A stretch of DNA of 13,853 nucleotides from CAVYPR01 sp052145775 (GCA_052145775.1 JBKQNY010000016.1:1-13853); one strand, 5' to 3'. Counted from the stretch's first letter, positions 1-6,306 are shown. Translations and numbers: made by a program. The notes: generated from the letters alone by a model not told the origin.

Positions 1-10
1 GACTCGGCCA

Positions 11-27
11 GCGCCCGGATCGGGCGC
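11..27. terminator. GC hairpin upstream of tRNA-Leu
   Basis: Perfect 7-bp inverted repeat (GCGCCCG, loop GAT, CGGGCGC) ending four bases before the tRNA. There is no T-run on either side. It may be a U-less intrinsic terminator for a gene lying left of the window, or a pause or processing site. In DNA this GC-rich a short hairpin can arise by chance. Confidence 0.3.
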
Positions 28-31
28 CGCT

Positions 32-113
32 GCGGGCGTGGCGGAACTGGTAGACGCGCCGGGTTTAGGTCCCGGTCCCCTCGGGGGTAGAGGTTCGAAT
101 CCTCTCGTCCGCA
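32..113 (+). tRNA. tRNA-Leu (anticodon UAG)
   Basis: Class II tRNA with a 7-bp acceptor stem (GCGGGCG at 32-38 with CGTCCGC at 106-112, one G-U pair) and discriminator A at 113. The anticodon stem is CCGGG/CCCGG at 59-63 and 71-75 around the loop TTTAGGT, giving anticodon TAG, which reads CUA and probably other CUN codons. A long variable arm (about 76-90) and the T arm AGAGG-TTCGAAT-CCTCT follow. The A73 discriminator and long variable arm fit leucine identity. The 3' CCA is not encoded, so it must be added after transcription. Confidence 0.97.
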
Positions 114-202
114 CTCCCTGGGCTTGACCCCGTTGGGTGAACCGTGGGCACGCCCGGCCGACCCGCCGGTACGGTCCGTGCTGGCGGGCCATGCTGGGGT
201 TC

Positions 203-1240
203 ATGGGCCACCTCGTCGCCGCTCCCGACAAGTTCCGGGGCACCGCCGCGGCCTCCGAGGTGGCGGCCGCCGCGGCCGGCTCGGCCCGCGCCGCCGGCTG
301 GACCGCCGACGAGGTGCCGATGGCCGACGGCGGCGAGGGGATCCTCGAGGCGGTGCACGGGGAGGTCCACCACTCCACCGTGGCCGGGCCGCTCGGGGAC
401 CCCGTCGACGTCGAGTGGCACATGGTGGGACCGTCGGCGGCCGGCGAGAGCCCCACCGCGGTGATCGAGTCGGCCCTGGCCATCGGGAGGGCCCTGCTCC
501 CCTCCCCGTCCGGCGACGACCCCGTGCGGGCCTCGACCGCCGGGGTGGGGCAGCTGGTCCTCGCCGCGGTGGACGCCGGGGCGCGCCGCGTTGTGGTCGG
601 GGTCGGAGGGTCGTCCACCTCCGACGGTGGCTGGGGGGCGGTCGAGGCGATCGGCGCACCGGCGAGGCTGGGCGGGGCGGAGGTGGTGGTGGCCTGCGAC
701 GTGGTCACGCCGTTCCGGCTGGCGGCCGAGATCTTCGGCCCGCAGAAGGGCGCCACCCCCGCCCAGGTGGCCACCCTCACCGCCCGCCTGGACGACCTGG
801 CCGCCCGCTACCGCCGGGACCTGGGCGTCGACGTCGACGCCCTGCCCGGAGCCGGTGCGGCCGGGGGGCTGGCCGGGGGGCTGGCCGCCCTGGGGGCGCG
901 GCTGCAGCCCGGCTTCGACCTGGTGTCCGACCTGGTCGGGCTGCCCGGACGGCTGGCCTGCGCCGATCTGGTGGTGACGGGAGAGGGCCGCCTCGACCCC
1001 CCGTCGGTCGAGGGGAAGGTGGTTGGTGGTGTCATGGCCCTGGTCGGCGGCCGGGCCCCGGTCCTGTGCGTGGTCGGCCACGCCGACCCGGCCGCCGCGG
1101 CCCGGGCCTCGGCGGCGAACGGGGTCGAGGTGGTCAGCCTCACCGGGCGGGCCGGCCCCGAGCTGGCCCGCCGCGAAGTGGCCGCGCTCGTGGCCGAGGT
1201 CGTGGCCGCGCGCCTGGCCGCGTGGCCGACCGGAGGCTGA
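203..1240 (+). CDS. Glycerate 2-kinase family protein (glycerate kinase type II)
   Basis: Predicted to phosphorylate D-glycerate with ATP, probably giving 2-phosphoglycerate, in glycerate/glyoxylate use. The 345-residue protein carries the family's landmarks in order: APDKFRG (7-13, usual form PDSFKG), MADGGEG (40-46), GVGGSSTSDGG (133-143), FGPQKGAT (178-185), PGAGAAGGLAGG (215-226) and VVTGEGRLD (257-265). Family members are usually about 370-380 aa, so this one is slightly short, mainly around 151-178. The start at 203 is chosen because the first beta strand (HLVAAPDKF) normally begins at residue 2-3. In-frame ATGs at 191 and 137 would add residues with no family counterpart. GGGG at 196-199 is a weak, close ribosome site. 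The gene stands alone between the tRNA and an SDR gene. GlxK and GarK belong to this family, but I cannot choose the symbol. Confidence 0.9.
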   Translation: MGHLVAAPDKFRGTAAASEVAAAAAGSARAAGWTADEVPMADGGEGILEAVHGEVHHSTVAGPLGDPVDVEWHMVGPSAAGESPTAVIESALAIGRALLPSPSGDDPVRASTAGVGQLVLAAVDAGARRVVVGVGGSSTSDGGWGAVEAIGAPARLGGAEVVVACDVVTPFRLAAEIFGPQKGATPAQVATLTARLDDLAARYRRDLGVDVDALPGAGAAGGLAGGLAALGARLQPGFDLVSDLVGLPGRLACADLVVTGEGRLDPPSVEGKVVGGVMALVGGRAPVLCVVGHADPAAAARASAANGVEVVSLTGRAGPELARREVAALVAEVVAARLAAWPTGG

Positions 1241-1263
1241 GCGCGCGGGCCGCCACCCGTCTT

Positions 1264-1299
1264 GCCCCGGCGCCGACGCGTCGGCCATGCTGCCGGGGC
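1264..1299 (+). terminator. Strong hairpin after the glycerate kinase gene
   Basis: Perfect 8-bp arms GCCCCGGC (1264-1271) and GCCGGGGC (1292-1299) enclose a 14-nt palindrome, GCCGACGCGTCGGC (1272-1285), which can itself fold. It begins 24 nt after the glycerate kinase stop. There is no T-run, as is common for actinobacterial terminators. A role as terminator of the kinase gene is inferred. Confidence 0.45.
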
Positions 1300-1375
1300 C
1301 GCCCGGCTCCCGACGCCGGGCCCCCACCCGGCTCCCTGGGCCTGGGACGGGCACTCACCGAGATGGAGGACAGGA

Positions 1376-2278
1376 ATGGGACTGCTTGACGGCAAGATCG
1401 CCATCGTCACCGGGGCCGGCCGGGGCATCGGCCGCGAGGAGGCGCTCCTTCTCGCCTCAGAGGGCGCCACGGTGATCGTCAACGACGTCGGAGCCTCGCT
1501 CTCGGGTCAGGGCGGGGACGTCCACCCCGCCCAGGAGGTCGTCGACCTGATCACCTCCAACGGCGGCACGGCCGCGGTGAACGGCGACGACATCAGCTCG
1601 TGGGCCGGCGCCAAGAACGTCGTGGAGCAGGCGGTCGACTCCTACGGCTCGCTCGACATCCTGGTCAACAACGCCGGGATCCTCCGGGACAAGATGTCCT
1701 TCAACATGGAGGAGTCCGACTGGGACGACGTCATCCGAGTCCACCTGAAGGGGCACTTCGCCCCCTCTCACTTCGCCTCGGTCTACTGGCGCAACAAGGC
1801 CAAGGGCGGCGAGCCGACCTCCGGCCGCATCATCAACACCTCCTCGGAGGCCGGCCTCTACGGCAACGTCGGGCAGGCCAACTACTCGGCGGCCAAGGCC
1901 GGCATCGCCTCGATGACCTGGGTGCTCGCCCGCGAGCTCGAGCGCTACGGGGTGACGGTCAACGCCATCGCCCCCCGGGCCCGGACCCGCATGACCGAGA
2001 CGCTCTTCGGCGAGATGGCCGCCAAGGGTGACGCCTTCGACGCCTGGGACCCCACCAACGTGGCCCAGCTGATCGGCTTTCTGGCCAGCGACGAGGCGGC
2101 CGACGTGAACGGCCAGGTCTTCGTGGTCTTCGGCGGCGACATCTGGGCCATGGGCGGGTTCCACCCAATTGGCGAGGTCCACCGCGACCACGCCTGGACC
2201 CCCGCCGAGCTGGTGGCGGCCAAAGGCGACCTCTTCAAGGGCATCGACTCGGGCATCCCCAAGTTCAGCTTCTTCTAG
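1376..2278 (+). CDS. SDR-family (3R)-hydroxyacyl-CoA dehydrogenase-like protein
   Basis: Short-chain dehydrogenase of 300 aa with the Rossmann motif TGAGRGIG (12-19), NNAG (98-101), a catalytic Ser at 156/157, and Tyr170-x3-Lys174 in YSAAK. The insert after beta-2 (NDVG...GGDVHPAQEVVD, about 36-57) and the C-terminal tail resemble the dehydrogenase domain of peroxisomal-type multifunctional enzyme 2 and related actinobacterial steroid or fatty-acid SDRs. NAD(H)-dependent oxidation of a (3R)-hydroxyacyl-CoA is therefore the best guess. The substrate is not determined. The ATG at 1376 is fixed by a clear ribosome site, GGAGGA at 1365-1370, 5 nt upstream; the open frame to its left lacks homology. 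The sequence after the YxxxK motif reads APRARTRMTE, where SDRs often have PG. Confidence 0.88.
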   Translation: MGLLDGKIAIVTGAGRGIGREEALLLASEGATVIVNDVGASLSGQGGDVHPAQEVVDLITSNGGTAAVNGDDISSWAGAKNVVEQAVDSYGSLDILVNNAGILRDKMSFNMEESDWDDVIRVHLKGHFAPSHFASVYWRNKAKGGEPTSGRIINTSSEAGLYGNVGQANYSAAKAGIASMTWVLARELERYGVTVNAIAPRARTRMTETLFGEMAAKGDAFDAWDPTNVAQLIGFLASDEAADVNGQVFVVFGGDIWAMGGFHPIGEVHRDHAWTPAELVAAKGDLFKGIDSGIPKFSFF

Positions 2279-2306
2279 AGCCGGAGCGCCCGACCGGGCG
2301 ATCGGG

Positions 2307-2312
2307 CAAGCT
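2307..2312 (+). promoter_or_regulatory. Possible -10 box, leaderless start of the LLM oxidoreductase
   Basis: CAAGCT lies 6 nt before the ATG at 2319. It keeps the conserved A2 and T6 of an actinobacterial -10 but not T1. There is no Shine-Dalgarno sequence before the ATG, so a leaderless transcript is possible. It is the weakest of the leaderless-type boxes in the window; readthrough from the SDR gene 40 nt upstream is the alternative. Confidence 0.3.
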
Positions 2313-2318
2313 GGCAGC

Positions 2319-3266
2319 ATGAGCCACCCGCGCACGTTCCGCTTCGCCGCCCAGCTGGGGCGGGCCCCCGGGGGCACCGGAGCCTCGTGGGCCGAGCAGG
2401 CCCGCCGGGCGGAGGATCTCGGCTACTCCACCCTGCTCATGCCGGACCACTTCGGCGACCAGCTGGCGCCGGTCCCGGCCATGATGGCCGCAGCCGACGC
2501 CACCACCACGCTCCGGGTGGGGGCACTGGTCTTCGACAACGACTACCGCCACCCCCTGGTGCTGGCCAAGGAGGCGGCCACCATCGACCTGCTCTCAGGC
2601 GGGCGGTTCGAGCTGAGCCTCGGGGCGGGGTGGATGCGCACCGACTACGAGCAGTCCGGCATCCCCTACGACCCGCCGGCCCTGAGGGTCGACCGGTTCG
2701 AGGAGGGCGTACAGGTGCTGAAGGGGCTGCTCTCGGCCGACGGGCCCTACTCGTTCTCGGGCCGCCACTACACGATCGCCGAGCACGCACCCTCGCCCCG
2801 CCCGCTCCAGCGCCCCCACCCCCCGCTCACCCTGGGCGGCGGCGGTCGCCGGGTGCTGTCGATCGCCGGCCGCGAGGCCGATGTGGTGGGCATCAACGTC
2901 AACCTCAGAGAGGGTTTGGGGGGCGCGGAGACCGCCCCCGACGCCAGCCCAGACTCCACCCGCCGCAAGGTCGCCTGGGTGAAGGAGGCGGCGGGCGAGC
3001 GGTTCGACGACCTCGAGCTCAACACCCTGATCGGCTTCGCCATGGTCACCGACGACCGGGACTCGATCGCCGAGGCCATGGCCCCGGCCTTCGGGATCGA
3101 GCCGTCCGAGGCGCTGCACGTGCCGCTGGCGCTGCTCGGCACGATCGACGAGATGGCCGACGAGCTCGAGTGGCGCCGGGCTGAGTACCAGATCTCCTAC
3201 TACTCGGTCGAGGCGGACTGCTGGGAGGCCCTGGGCCCGCTCGTCTCCCGGCTGGCCGGGACCTGA
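2319..3266 (+). CDS. LLM-class F420-dependent oxidoreductase (MSMEG_2516-like)
   Basis: Luciferase-like monooxygenase-fold (TIM barrel) protein of 315 aa. Diagnostic segments are WAEQARRAEDLGYSTLLMPDH (24-44), the strand TTLRVGALVFDND (63-75), DLLSGGRFELSLGAGW (90-105) and HPPLTLGGGG in the middle. These match the actinobacterial subgroup usually annotated as probable F420-dependent oxidoreductases, which move hydride between coenzyme F420 and an unknown substrate; FMN cannot be excluded from sequence alone. The ATG at 2319 begins just before the first barrel strand (FRFAAQLG). The gene follows the SDR after 40 nt and converges on the LON-domain gene with a 27-nt gap. The substrate is unknown. 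Confidence 0.88.
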   Translation: MSHPRTFRFAAQLGRAPGGTGASWAEQARRAEDLGYSTLLMPDHFGDQLAPVPAMMAAADATTTLRVGALVFDNDYRHPLVLAKEAATIDLLSGGRFELSLGAGWMRTDYEQSGIPYDPPALRVDRFEEGVQVLKGLLSADGPYSFSGRHYTIAEHAPSPRPLQRPHPPLTLGGGGRRVLSIAGREADVVGINVNLREGLGGAETAPDASPDSTRRKVAWVKEAAGERFDDLELNTLIGFAMVTDDRDSIAEAMAPAFGIEPSEALHVPLALLGTIDEMADELEWRRAEYQISYYSVEADCWEALGPLVSRLAGT

Positions 3267-3275
3267 GAGGGGACG

Positions 3276-3294
3276 GGCGGCCGCAGACGCCGCC
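3276..3294. terminator. Small hairpin between convergent genes
   Basis: GGCGGC (3276-3281) and GCCGCC (3289-3294) form a 6-bp stem with a 7-nt loop in the 27-nt gap between the oxidoreductase and the oppositely oriented LON-domain gene, touching the latter's stop codon. A bidirectional terminator role is inferred from position only. Confidence 0.3.
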
Positions 3295-3944
3295 TACAGC
3301 CCCCTGGAGAGGAGCAGGTTGACGTCGTCGCCCACCGCGCTCGACAGCGCCGCCACCTCGGCCAGGCGGGCCCCGCGCTCGTCGGTCTCGAGCAGCCGCT
3401 GCTTGTCGAACGGGCTGATCGGGGCCAGGCCGCAGACCTGCCAGGCGGCCACCTCGGGGTCGGGGTCGAGTTGGAGGTCCGACGGCAGGGCGGCCCCACG
3501 CCCGGCCTCTGACAGCAACGCCCGGGAGCGGCGGACGGCCGAGACCGCCGCCGCCAGCAGCTCGTCATCGGTGGGGCTGGCATCGGGCTGCGGGTGGGCG
3601 TCGGCCACCAGGGCCACCGGGTAGGGGTCGTCGGGGAGCCACTCGGTGACCCGGACCCGCCGGGTCCCGCTGGTCACCAGCGACCAGCGGCCGTCGGAGA
3701 GCGGCGAGGCCCGGTCGATGCGGGCCACCGTGCCCACGCGCAGCCGCTCGTCGCCGCCTCCCACCTCGGAACCGCGGGCGATGAGCACGACGCCGAACTC
3801 GCCTGAGCCGGCCAGGCAGTCCGCCACGAGGGCGCGGTAGCGGGGCTCGAAGACGTGCAGTGGCAGCACCGAGCTGGGGAAGAGCACCGTCGAGAGGGGG
3901 AACATCGCCAGACGCTCGGGCGCGGTCGTCGGGGCTTCGGGCAC
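3294..3944 (-). CDS. LON N-terminal substrate-binding domain protein (stand-alone)
   Basis: Protein of 216 aa that begins with the LON-domain hallmark: MFPLSTVLFPSS at 14-25, then LPLHVFEPRYR (27-37). It continues with a GEFGVVLI strand and a GTVARI segment typical of this domain. It has neither the AAA+ nor the Ser-Lys protease domain of Lon, so it is one of the common stand-alone LON-domain proteins. Their role is not settled; peptide or substrate binding is presumed. The GTG at 3944 is chosen because residues 1-13 are a plausible lead-in. The ATG at 3905 (residue 14) is the alternative, and the open frame further upstream to 4175 looks non-coding. No good ribosome site is visible at either start, so a leaderless transcript is possible (AACAGT lies 7 nt upstream of the GTG). 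Confidence 0.82.
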   Translation of the reverse strand: MPEAPTTAPERLAMFPLSTVLFPSSVLPLHVFEPRYRALVADCLAGSGEFGVVLIARGSEVGGGDERLRVGTVARIDRASPLSDGRWSLVTSGTRRVRVTEWLPDDPYPVALVADAHPQPDASPTDDELLAAAVSAVRRSRALLSEAGRGAALPSDLQLDPDPEVAAWQVCGLAPISPFDKQRLLETDERGARLAEVAALSSAVGDDVNLLLSRGL

Positions 3945-3954
3945 GGCCCCGACT

Positions 3955-3976
3955 GTTGCACGCCGACGACTGCAAC
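3955..3976. promoter_or_regulatory. Inverted repeat overlapping the LON-domain gene promoter region
   Basis: GTTGCA (3955-3960) and TGCAAC (3971-3976) form a perfect 6-bp dyad with a 10-nt spacer, starting 11 nt upstream of the GTG of the LON-domain gene. It overlaps the possible -10 of that gene. The half-site geometry would suit a dimeric repressor. The arms are short, so chance is possible. Confidence 0.25.
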
Positions 3977-4010
3977 GCACCACGCGCCGACCCACCGTGG
4001 CTGGACGCGC

Positions 4011-4040
4011 CACGGAGCCGACCCGTGGGCCGGCTCCGTG
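4011..4040. repeat. Perfect 10-bp inverted repeat (hairpin) in the intergenic region
   Basis: CACGGAGCCG (4011-4020) and CGGCTCCGTG (4031-4040) are perfectly complementary around a 10-nt loop. It lies in the gap between the divergent LON-domain gene and the SDR gene at 4376, about 66 nt upstream of the former. No T-run follows on either strand. It could be a terminator of a transcript crossing this gap, an RNA stem, or a large operator. Confidence 0.5.
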
Positions 4041-4080
4041 CTCGCATCCTTCTCCCGGGTGGCGATCAGGCTCGTCGGCT

Positions 4081-4330
4081 GAAAGGCGCAGAGTGCCCAC
4101 GTCGCCGGGACGGCCTACGCGGTCCCCGTCGGACTCCGCTGCCCGCCGTCGCCGACGCGCACCCGGCTCGACCACTCGCCACCGTCCGGCGGCGTGCCGT
4201 TAGCCCGGCGGACCGTCCTCCTCGGTAGGGCTTGGCGATCCCATCGGCAAGCTCCTCTCCGTCTCTTCCACCGGGGAGAACCCCTCTGGTCCGCCCCTCA
4301 GCTCCATTGTCCTCCTTCGGCGTGCCGAGG
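4081..4330. other. Gene-free intergenic stretch with several predicted stems; possible structured RNA
   Basis: The 431 nt between 3945 and 4375 hold no convincing protein gene, and the downstream SDR appears to be leaderless, so this is probably not its 5' UTR. Stems visible: GCAGAGT (4088-4094) with ACTCCGC (4133-4139), which pairs fully only as minus-strand RNA through a G-U; GGGAC (4107-4111) with GTCCC (4122-4126); an 8-bp long-range stem GGCGGACC (4207-4214) with GGTCCGCC (4288-4295); inside it a hairpin GCTTG-G-CGAT (4230-4239) with ATCG-G-CAAGC (4243-4252), loop CCC; GGGG/CCCC at 4273-4284; and CTTCGG/CCGAGG at 4315-4330. I compared it by eye with RNase P, SRP RNA, T-box and common riboswitch motifs and saw no match. 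GC-rich DNA forms many chance stems, so this is only a candidate. Confidence 0.25.
4200..4307 (-). CDS. Possible small ORF, 35 aa, function unknown
   Basis: A 36-codon frame from ATG (4307-4305) to TAA (4202-4200). It is preceded by a near-perfect Shine-Dalgarno sequence, AAGGAGGA at 4317-4310, although the spacing to the ATG is only 2-3 nt. The product would be acidic and rich in Gly, Pro and Glu (begins MELRGGPEGF, ends EEDGPPG), with no recognisable domain, signal or membrane segment. About 80% of its codons end in G or C, noticeably less than in neighbouring genes, and it uses AGG arginine codons. It sits inside the 8-bp long-range stem described for this region, so the AGGAGG may belong to an RNA fold rather than to translation. 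Confidence 0.15.
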   Translation of the reverse strand: MELRGGPEGFSPVEETERSLPMGSPSPTEEDGPPG

Positions 4331-4339
4331 CCAAGGGGT

Positions 4340-4370
4340 TTGAGCAGCCAATATTCGGCGCCCGTACAAT
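4340..4370 (+). promoter_or_regulatory. Promoter with leaderless start for the SDR gene
   Basis: TACAAT (4365-4370) is a near-consensus -10 box ending 5 nt before the ATG at 4376. TTGAGC (4340-4345) is a possible -35 box, with a somewhat long 19-nt spacer. Transcription would begin at or next to the A of the start codon, and there is no Shine-Dalgarno sequence. This supports a leaderless mRNA and fixes the start codon. Confidence 0.6.
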
Positions 4371-4375
4371 GCGTC

Positions 4376-5194
4376 ATGGCCCTCCCCCCCGCCAGCGACC
4401 ACAGCACCTGCCTGGTCACGGGAGCCTCGTCGGGCCTGGGGTCCGAGATCGCCCGCCACCTGGCCCGCCGCGGCCGAGGCGTCACGCTCGTCGCCCGGCG
4501 CGAGCCGCTCTTGCACGGGCTGGCCGAGGAGCTGGCCTCCACCGGCGTGCGGGTGGAGGTGCTCCCGGCCGACCTCACCGACGCCGACGCCCGGGCCGCC
4601 CTGGCCAAGGAGCTCGAGGCACGGGGCCTGGTCGTCGAGGTCCTGGTCAACAATGCCGGCTTCAGCACCGTCGGGCCGGTCCGGCTCGCCGACCGGGACC
4701 GGGAGCTAGCCATGATCCGCACCGACGTCGAGGCGGTCGTCGACCTGTGCACCCTGTTCGTCCCGGCCATGGCCAGCCGCCGCCGGGGCGCGGTCCTCAA
4801 CACCGCCTCCACCGCGGGCTTCCAACCCCTGCCGGGGCAGGCCGGCTACAGCGCCTCGAAGGCCTTCGTGCTCTCCTACACCCAGGCCCTGCGGGCCGAG
4901 CTGCACCCCCTCGGCGTCACCGTCACCGCGCTCTGCCCGGGACCGGTGGAGACCGGCTTCGCCGAGGCGGCCGGCTTCTCCGGGGACGAGGCGACGGCCG
5001 CGCTGCCGAAATTCCTGTGGGTGCCGGCCCCCGAGGTGGCCCGGGCGGCGGTGGAGGGCCTCGAGAAGGACAAGGCGGTGGTCATCCCCGGGCTGGGCAA
5101 CCGGGTGGGGGCGATGGCCGGCCACCTGGCGCCGCGGCGGCTGCTCACCCCGATCGTGGCCAGGCAGCACCCCGGCATGCGCCGCTCGCGCTGA
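4376..5194 (+). CDS. Classical SDR-family NAD(P)-dependent oxidoreductase
   Basis: Classical short-chain dehydrogenase of 272 aa: TGASSGLG (15-22), NNAG (92-95), Ser145, and Tyr158-x3-Lys162 (YSASK) followed by CPGPVETGF (187-195). The pair Arg41-Arg42 directly after beta-2 (LVARRE) predicts NADP(H) preference. The overall pattern, with a hydrophobic C-terminal part containing PRRLLTPIVARQ, resembles the DltE/YqjQ-like SDRs that act on ketones or acyl chains; the substrate is unknown. The start at 4376 rests on the leaderless-type promoter and on the position of the Rossmann motif. The in-frame extension to 4232 is Ser/Pro-rich and covers the -10 box. It converges on the dehydratase pair across a hairpin. 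Confidence 0.88.
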   Translation: MALPPASDHSTCLVTGASSGLGSEIARHLARRGRGVTLVARREPLLHGLAEELASTGVRVEVLPADLTDADARAALAKELEARGLVVEVLVNNAGFSTVGPVRLADRDRELAMIRTDVEAVVDLCTLFVPAMASRRRGAVLNTASTAGFQPLPGQAGYSASKAFVLSYTQALRAELHPLGVTVTALCPGPVETGFAEAAGFSGDEATAALPKFLWVPAPEVARAAVEGLEKDKAVVIPGLGNRVGAMAGHLAPRRLLTPIVARQHPGMRRSR

Positions 5195-5196
5195 CC

Positions 5197-5216
5197 GGGC
5201 GCCCGGCCGGGCGCCC
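5197..5216. terminator. Bidirectional terminator hairpin between convergent genes
   Basis: GGGCGCCC (5197-5204), loop GGCC, GGGCGCCC (5209-5216): a perfect 8-bp all-GC stem whose arms are themselves palindromes. It fills the 27-nt gap between the SDR stop and the HadB-like stop, so it can act on both strands. No T-run is present. Confidence 0.5.
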
Positions 5217-5221
5217 TGGGT

Positions 5222-5653
5222 TCAGGCCCTCGTGGGGAGGTCGGCCGTGGCCTCCCCCACCACCTTCTCCTCGCCGTCTTGGTTGACCAGCCGTACGTCG
5301 AGGTCGACCAGGTGGCGGCCGCCCTCCTCCCGCTTGGCGGTGACGACAACCTTGGTGGAGAGCTTCTCGTCGGGCCACGTCTGCTTGGCGAAGCGCACCT
5401 TGTAGCGGGTGATGTTCCCGACGCCCACGTAGTCGCTGAGGGCCGAGCCCAAGAAACCCATTGAGAACATCCCGTGGCCGAAGACGCTGGGCTGGCCGGC
5501 CGCCACGGCCTGGACCTCGTCGTGGTGCATCGGGTTGAAGTCGCCCGAGGCCCCGGCGTAGCGAACGAGGTCGGTCCGCGTCAGCACGTGGTCGCGCGAC
5601 GGCGCCTCGTCGCCCTCCTTCACGTCCTCGAAGTAGACCTTCTGCTCACCCAT
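5222..5653 (-). CDS. MaoC-family (R)-specific dehydratase, HadB-like
   Basis: Single hot-dog-fold MaoC domain of 143 aa, close in length to mycobacterial HadB (142 aa). The catalytic hydratase-2 motif YAGASGDFNPMHHD (32-45) is intact, including Asp38, Asn40 and His43, and is followed by the typical FGHGMFSMGFLGSALSDYVG helix. It is predicted to dehydrate or hydrate (3R)-hydroxyacyl/enoyl thioesters. HadB is the catalytic subunit of a heterodimer, and the gene directly upstream on the same strand supplies a HadA-like partner. The ATG at 5653 is chosen for the AAAGGGG ribosome site 8 nt upstream; the in-frame ATG at 5671 would add only a short hydrophobic lead. The gap to the upstream gene is 80 nt. 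Confidence 0.88.
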   Translation of the reverse strand: MGEQKVYFEDVKEGDEAPSRDHVLTRTDLVRYAGASGDFNPMHHDEVQAVAAGQPSVFGHGMFSMGFLGSALSDYVGVGNITRYKVRFAKQTWPDEKLSTKVVVTAKREEGGRHLVDLDVRLVNQDGEEKVVGEATADLPTRA

Positions 5654-5733
5654 GGCCGCAGCCCCTTTCACCGCTCACCGGCCGGTCTCGACCGGCGCTC
5701 ATCCTCGTATCGAACCCGTCGGTCCCCATCGAC

Positions 5734-6249
5734 TCAGACCCTGTGCAGGACGTTGAACCGGGTGGTCACCACGGGCTCCCCGGTTCGCTGGTCCTTCCAC
5801 TCGGTCTCGGTGACCAAGAACGTCATCGTCTTGCCTTTGGACTCGCGCTGATAGGCGTCGACGACCCTCCCCTCGCCGTCTAGCACGTCGCCCACCAGCA
5901 CCGGGCGGTGGTAGACGAATTCCTGCTCGCCGTGGAGGAGGAGCCCTCCCCGGGTCATGAGCGGGCCGATCACTGTGGCCATGGGGTTGACCGGCTGGTC
6001 GCCGGGGGGCTGGATCTCGTCGAACTTGCCCCAGAACTCCATGCCGATCGGGAAGGTGGGGGGCGCGGGGATGGCCGGCAGGCCGGCCTCGGCGGCGGCC
6101 TCGGGGGTGCGGTAGATGGGGCTCTTCTCCAGCACGGCCGAGGCGAAGAAGGCCACCGGCCCCCGCTCGACGACCACCGTCGACCGGCCGGTCGACTTGC
6201 CGATGATGCTCTTCAGCAGCTCCTCGTCGCTGGCCGCGGCCTCGCTCAC
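5734..6249 (-). CDS. MaoC-like N-terminal (FAS1-like) dehydratase subunit, HadA-like
   Basis: Protein of 171 aa with the FAS1-like dehydratase hot-dog domain. It has an N-terminal helix (LLKSIIGKSTG), then RGPVAFFASAVLEKSPIY, then the substrate-side segment LPAIPAPPTFPIGMEFW, and HGEQEFVYHRPVLVGDVL near the centre. It lacks the D-x-N-P-x-H catalytic motif, as expected for the HadA/HadC-type stabilising subunit, and is immediately followed by the HadB-like catalytic gene. A heterodimeric dehydratase is therefore likely; a fatty-acid, mycolate-like or acyl-CoA substrate cannot be distinguished. The start is GTG at 6249, with GGAAGGGG 9 nt upstream. The frame runs on to an ATG at 6330, but that part is basic and low-complexity. 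It is divergent from the NmrA-like gene. Confidence 0.85.
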   Translation of the reverse strand: MSEAAASDEELLKSIIGKSTGRSTVVVERGPVAFFASAVLEKSPIYRTPEAAAEAGLPAIPAPPTFPIGMEFWGKFDEIQPPGDQPVNPMATVIGPLMTRGGLLLHGEQEFVYHRPVLVGDVLDGEGRVVDAYQRESKGKTMTFLVTETEWKDQRTGEPVVTTRFNVLHRV

Positions 6250-6300
6250 CGTTGTCGTCCCCTTCCGTGCCCTGCGCCCGGCACCCGCCGTGCGCGGCCA

Positions 6301-6306
6301 AAGGTA
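6301..6306 (-). promoter_or_regulatory. Possible -10 box for the hadA/hadB-like pair
   Basis: On the minus strand this reads TACCTT, matching T1, A2 and T6 of the -10 consensus. A start near 6294 would give a leader of about 45 nt containing the GGAAGGGG ribosome site. No convincing -35 box was found. Confidence 0.3.

Noticed and set aside
137..202. Earlier start of the glycerate kinase
   Set aside because: The extra residues have no family counterpart and include a possible promoter region (TACGGT at 170-175).
65..1354. Long minus-strand open frame across the glycerate kinase gene
   Set aside because: It is antisense to a well-supported gene, is low-complexity (Gly/Arg/Pro/His), and its C-terminal part (RIRTSTPEGTGT) is the antisense translation of the tRNA-Leu gene.
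1457..2377. Minus-strand open frame of about 300 codons across the SDR gene
   Set aside because: It is a composition-driven shadow of a gene with an intact SDR active site and ribosome site on the plus strand.
3945..4175. N-terminal extension of the LON-domain protein
   Set aside because: The LON domain begins at its MFPLSTVLFP motif; the upstream frame is Arg-rich, has no domain, and spans two inverted repeats.
4232..4375. N-terminal extension of the SDR gene at 4376
   Set aside because: The added residues are Ser/Pro-rich without SDR similarity, and the extension covers the TACAAT -10 box.
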